From JAHBWV01 sp964588385 (GTDB lineage: Bacteria > Planctomycetota > Phycisphaerae > Phycisphaerales > UBA1924), in contig CAZPPG010000001.1 of the NCBI GenBank assembly GCA_964588385.1, positions 1-64,000 of the forward strand: a stretch of 64,000 bases of DNA. Direction: 5' to 3'. The translations under genes were made by a program, and so were the position numbers. Below the pieces are notes generated by a model, which worked only from the letters and a program-made list of their open reading frames with translations, searched no databases and was not told where the DNA came from. Of the stretch, positions 61,292 through 64,000 are shown in pieces (within the stretch, counting starts at the first letter, position 1; every line of letters starts with the position of its first letter).

Positions 61292-61941
61292 TCGGACTTC
61301 GCCGCCGTGCCCGGTGTTTGTTCCCAGCCGCACCTGATCCAGACCGCTCCGACCACGCAGCCGGTGAGATTCGACACCAGATCCCATCCGGTGTTCACAT
61401 AGCCGCCGACGTTCGTGCTCTCGAAGATGAGCGTTGCCACGAACTCGATGATCTCGTTCATGGCGGAGAGGCCCATGCTGATCATCATGGCGCCGAAGAG
61501 CGGGCCGAAGGTGGGGCGGAGGCAGTCCGCTTCGGGCGGCTTGCCGAGCGCCCCGCAGACGATGGCGTTCATGGCCCGCCACGCCGCGAGCGTGCACGTG
61601 AAGAACCCGAACGCGTGCACGGCCTGATCAAACTTCGGGAGCCACGGGGCGAGTCTCAGGCTGTAGAGAACCGACTGCTCGCCGGGCTCGGTGAGGCGCT
61701 CGGGGATCGCGATTGTGCCGCCCATCATGTGCGCCAGTCCCCAGATCGCCAGGCACCAGAGGGTGAGCGCGGTCAGGCGGACGTGGGTGTCGACCCACCA
61801 CACCGTGCCGATCAGCACGAGCATCACCAGGCCATAGAAGATGAACTCCAGGTTCCAGTCGCGCAGCGCGAGCGCCGCCGCCCCGGCCATATACAGCCCC
61901 GTGAAGATCGCCGGTCCCCGCAGTGCAGGTCTCAATCCCAT
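61288..61941 (-). CDS. YjdF/DUF2238-family membrane protein
   Basis: A 217-residue protein with five to six membrane helices. Conserved family points are WWVDTHVRLTALTLW, FDQAVHAFGFF, GLSAMNEIIEFV, and the ending VGGYVNTGWDLVSNLTGCVVG. The function of this family is not established. It is the first gene of the operon that continues with the small partner and the DUF4132 protein, overlapping the partner's GTG start. No separate promoter motif was identified. Confidence 0.85.
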   Translation of the reverse strand: MGLRPALRGPAIFTGLYMAGAAALALRDWNLEFIFYGLVMLVLIGTVWWVDTHVRLTALTLWCLAIWGLAHMMGGTIAIPERLTEPGEQSVLYSLRLAPWLPKFDQAVHAFGFFTCTLAAWRAMNAIVCGALGKPPEADCLRPTFGPLFGAMMISMGLSAMNEIIEFVATLIFESTNVGGYVNTGWDLVSNLTGCVVGAVWIRCGWEQTPGTAAKSE

Positions 61942-62032
61942 CGCGCTAACCTAACCTCTCTGTGATTCACGGCCTGTTCTCGCGGCTCACGCCCGCCCCA
62001 TCCGGGGGTTTCACGCACGGAGTGCATCGGCG

Positions 62033-63892
62033 ATTCCGAACCCACCTGAACACACCGATCCTCGGCCATCGCCGCTCCAGCGGCTGCGAACACTCGAGCT
62101 CTCGCGCCTCTTTGACATCCTGGGGCTCGGGCGCGAGTGGTACCTGATCTTCTGCGGCGGGGTTGTCGGGGCGGTCACCGCGCTCGGGGCGGTCGGCTTC
62201 GCCAAGGCCCTGCACGCCACCGAGGACACGACGTTCGACTTTCTCGCCAGAGCCCCCATCTGGCTGATCCCGCTGCCTCCCATCCTCGGCGCGCTGGTCA
62301 CGGCGTTCCTTGTCCATTTCTTCGCACGGGATGCGAGCGGGCATGGCGTGCCGCAGGTCATTGATGCCATCCACCGCAAGGGCGGGCGCATCCCGCTCAA
62401 GGTGGGGCTTGTGAAGGTCGTGGCCTCGATCGCGACGGTGGGCTCGGGGGGATCGGCCGGCGCAGAGGGTCCGATTGTGCAGATCGGGTCCACGGCGGGC
62501 AGCGTCATGGGGCGCGGGCTGCGCGTCGGGCGCGCGGACATGAGTACGCTCCTGGGGTGTGGCGCGGCTGCGGGGATCGCGTCGGTCTTCAACGCTCCTA
62601 TCACCGGCGTCTTCTTTGTGCTGGAGGTTCTGCTTCGCGATTTCTCTCTTCGCACGTTCACGCCCATCGTGGTCTCCAGCGTCTTCTCGGTGGGTGTCAC
62701 GCAGTCGCTTCTGGGAAAGGACGAGGCGATCTTCTCCGTTGCGCTCTCGGGGTACGACTTCACGCTGACCGAGATGCCGTCGTTCATCGCGCTGGGGATC
62801 CTGTGCGCGGTCATTGGCGTCGGGTTCACGCGCCTCTTGCACGTCGTCGAGGACCTCTTCGCGAGGGTGAGGGCGCACCCGCTGGTCAAGCCCGCGATGG
62901 GTGCATCGCTGCTCGGTGCGCTGGGCATCGGTTGGGCGCTTGCGTCGGGAGTCCTTGGGAATCAGTCGCACGTTCCCGCCTTCTTCGGCAACGGCTACGC
63001 GGCGATTCGCTCCATCGTCGATCCGATCTCCTATCAGTCGGCGGGTGATGCGAGCGGCCCCGTCCTCTCCATGACGATCGTCGCCCTCGGCGCGCTCTGC
63101 ATTCTCAAAGCGCTGGGCACGACCTTCACGCTCGGCTCCGGCGGGTCGGGCGGTGTGTTCGCGCCCTCGCTCTTCATCGGCGCGACGGCGGGCGCTGTGT
63201 TCGGACTCGCGCTCGAGCGCGTCGGCCTCATGCCATCCGGCGGCACGCCCGCGTCGTACGCGCTGGTCGGCATGGCGGCGGTCATCGCCGGAACAACCTT
63301 CGCGCCGCTGACGGCGATCCTTCTCTTGTTCGAGCTCACGCGCGAGCCCAAGGTGCTGCTGCCGGCGATGCTGGCCTGCATCGTCGCGACGGTCGTTGCG
63401 CAGCGGTTCATGCGCGACTCCATCTACACCGCGAAGCTGCGGCAGTCGGGGCTGATCCTGGGCGGCACGCGCGACCTCACGGTCATGCGGCGTGTTCACC
63501 TCTCTTCGATCAAGCTTGCGGCGCTGCCGCCCGAGCCGATCTATCCATCCGACCCCTTGTCGAAGGTGATTGATCTGCTGACGGTTCATCGCGCACCGGA
63601 CTTCCCGGTGGTTGATCCGCTGGGTAAGTACCTGGGGATGGTGACGGGTGAGGACGTGCGGGCCGCGCTCATCGATCGCGAGGCGATCCCGCTGCTGCTG
63701 GTTGCGGAGCTGATGCGGACGGATCTGCCGACGCTGATGCCGGAGGAGTCGCTTGACACGGTCATTGACAAGTTCGCGCAGCATGATGTGGCGTGCCTGT
63801 GCGTGCTTGATTCAGTGGCGCGGATCCCGCGGGGCTTGGTGACGCGGGCGAGCGTGATGAAGCGGTACCAGCAGGCGCTCTCCGAGCACTGA
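62033..63892 (+). CDS. CLC-family chloride channel/transporter with C-terminal CBS domains
   Basis: About 619 residues, with ten or more membrane helices and two CBS domains (about 475-600). The chloride pathway motifs are visible: GSGGSAGAEGP (gating Glu in GAEGP) and TLGSGGSGGVFAPSLF. CLC proteins move chloride, often in exchange for protons. The frame is open from about 61955, but no ATG, GTG or TTG lies upstream of GTG 62348, which is already inside the protein. ATT 62033 (GGAG 11 bases upstream) or CTG 62084 may start it, or an upstream frameshift is present. Confidence 0.85.
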   Translation: MPNPPEHTDPRPSPLQRLRTLELSRLFDILGLGREWYLIFCGGVVGAVTALGAVGFAKALHATEDTTFDFLARAPIWLIPLPPILGALVTAFLVHFFARDASGHGVPQVIDAIHRKGGRIPLKVGLVKVVASIATVGSGGSAGAEGPIVQIGSTAGSVMGRGLRVGRADMSTLLGCGAAAGIASVFNAPITGVFFVLEVLLRDFSLRTFTPIVVSSVFSVGVTQSLLGKDEAIFSVALSGYDFTLTEMPSFIALGILCAVIGVGFTRLLHVVEDLFARVRAHPLVKPAMGASLLGALGIGWALASGVLGNQSHVPAFFGNGYAAIRSIVDPISYQSAGDASGPVLSMTIVALGALCILKALGTTFTLGSGGSGGVFAPSLFIGATAGAVFGLALERVGLMPSGGTPASYALVGMAAVIAGTTFAPLTAILLLFELTREPKVLLPAMLACIVATVVAQRFMRDSIYTAKLRQSGLILGGTRDLTVMRRVHLSSIKLAALPPEPIYPSDPLSKVIDLLTVHRAPDFPVVDPLGKYLGMVTGEDVRAALIDREAIPLLLVAELMRTDLPTLMPEESLDTVIDKFAQHDVACLCVLDSVARIPRGLVTRASVMKRYQQALSEH

Positions 63893-63902
63893 GGCGGCGC
63901 GC

Positions 63903-64000
63903 TCAGGCGCGGGGCGCGAGGAGCACGGGAAGTACGCCGGCGCGGACGCCGAGTTCGAGGGTTGTGCCGCGTGCGGTCATGGCTTCGCCGTCGGTCTGGA
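63903..64000 (-). CDS. C-terminal end of a probable diacylglycerol/lipid kinase (partial)
   Basis: The last 32 codons of a minus-strand gene that begins outside the window. The reading QTDGEAMTARGTTLELGVRA, followed by a hydrophobic VLPVLL end, resembles the C-terminal beta-sandwich of YegS/DagK-type lipid kinases, in which xxDGE is conserved. With so little sequence the family call is tentative. It is convergent with the CLC gene, 10 bp apart. Confidence 0.45.
   Translation of the reverse strand, partial: QTDGEAMTARGTTLELGVRAGVLPVLLAPRA

Noticed and set aside
61967..63784. Very long minus-strand frame over the CLC gene
   Set aside because: Arg/His/Asp-rich translation without hydrophobic core; it is the antisense shadow of the clear CLC membrane protein.

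Overview
The window looks like a chromosomal stretch from a GC-rich Gram-negative planctomycete, most likely in or near class Phycisphaerae. This is inferred from combined traits. It has outer-membrane lipid A genes (lpxC, lpxD) with an OmpH/Skp chaperone, a prepilin-type protein, a C-terminal VPAPGA...RRRR sorting tail, secreted proteins ending in dockerin-like DxNxDG repeats, RpoN, and many planctomycete-type hypotheticals. No rRNA operon, CRISPR array or intact insertion sequence is visible. Two ordinary tRNA genes (Ile-GAU, Glu-UUC) are present.

Layout. 1-5 kb: a shortened Mrr-type nuclease gene, a small phosphatase and two PLP aminotransferase-fold enzymes. 4.8-8.4 kb: two membrane-anchored ankyrin proteins, a membrane-anchored hypothetical and a pseudopilin. 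8.6-11.2 kb: an ompH-lpxD-lpxC cluster. 11.4-13.6 kb: a GbsR/MarR-type regulator, a small hypothetical and a UbiA prenyltransferase. 13.7-17.8 kb: a subtilase with P domain and dockerin-like tail, a structured intergenic region and a Ycf46-like AAA+ ATPase. 18-22.8 kb: a secreted GH2 plus GH127 pair for plant-type glycans. 22.8-25.93 kb: the Ro60 region described below. 26-37 kb: a lipoprotein, trpE, an RhlE-type helicase, a PEP-CTERM-like protein, clpS, nrtS, a decayed copy of rsmD, a PGPGW membrane protein, intact rsmD, a phosphohexomutase and tRNA-Ile. 37-45 kb: a very large zinc metalloprotease, a DPPR-synthase-like prenyltransferase, an exported ADP-ribosylglycohydrolase and a GT-C membrane protein. 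45-55.6 kb: gmd, rpoN, an ABC-2 permease, tRNA-Glu, a 4-OT tautomerase, a PMT-like membrane glycosyltransferase and a GT2-methyltransferase fusion. 55.6-62 kb: a minus-strand operon of a YjdF/DUF2238 membrane protein, a 153-residue protein and a 1710-residue DUF5724/DUF4132-type protein. The window ends with a CLC chloride channel and the tail of a probable lipid kinase.

The most interesting system is at 23.7-25.93 kb. It is a bacterial Ro60 (TROVE plus VWA) gene followed on the same strand by three candidate Y RNAs. All three share a 17-nt motif ATGC-N4-GGGA(C/G)TACA, each followed by a conserved helix and closed by a long terminal stem. They form a graded series. RNA A (25431-25519) has no tRNA-like module. 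RNA B (25615-25713) has a T-arm-like loop and a closed 7-bp acceptor-like hairpin but no D arm. RNA C (25757-25921) carries a complete circularly permuted tRNA-like domain with canonical dimensions, whose anticodon-stem equivalent runs into the Ro60-type stem. Genes upstream of ro60 are unrelated glycosidases. A promoter-like element with an overlapping palindrome (22877-22937) and a leader with mutually exclusive hairpins (23437-23493) lie between them and ro60.

Limits: family names come from reading motifs by eye. No alignment, folding program or database search was run. Start codons were chosen by Shine-Dalgarno spacing and family length where possible, and doubtful ones are flagged.
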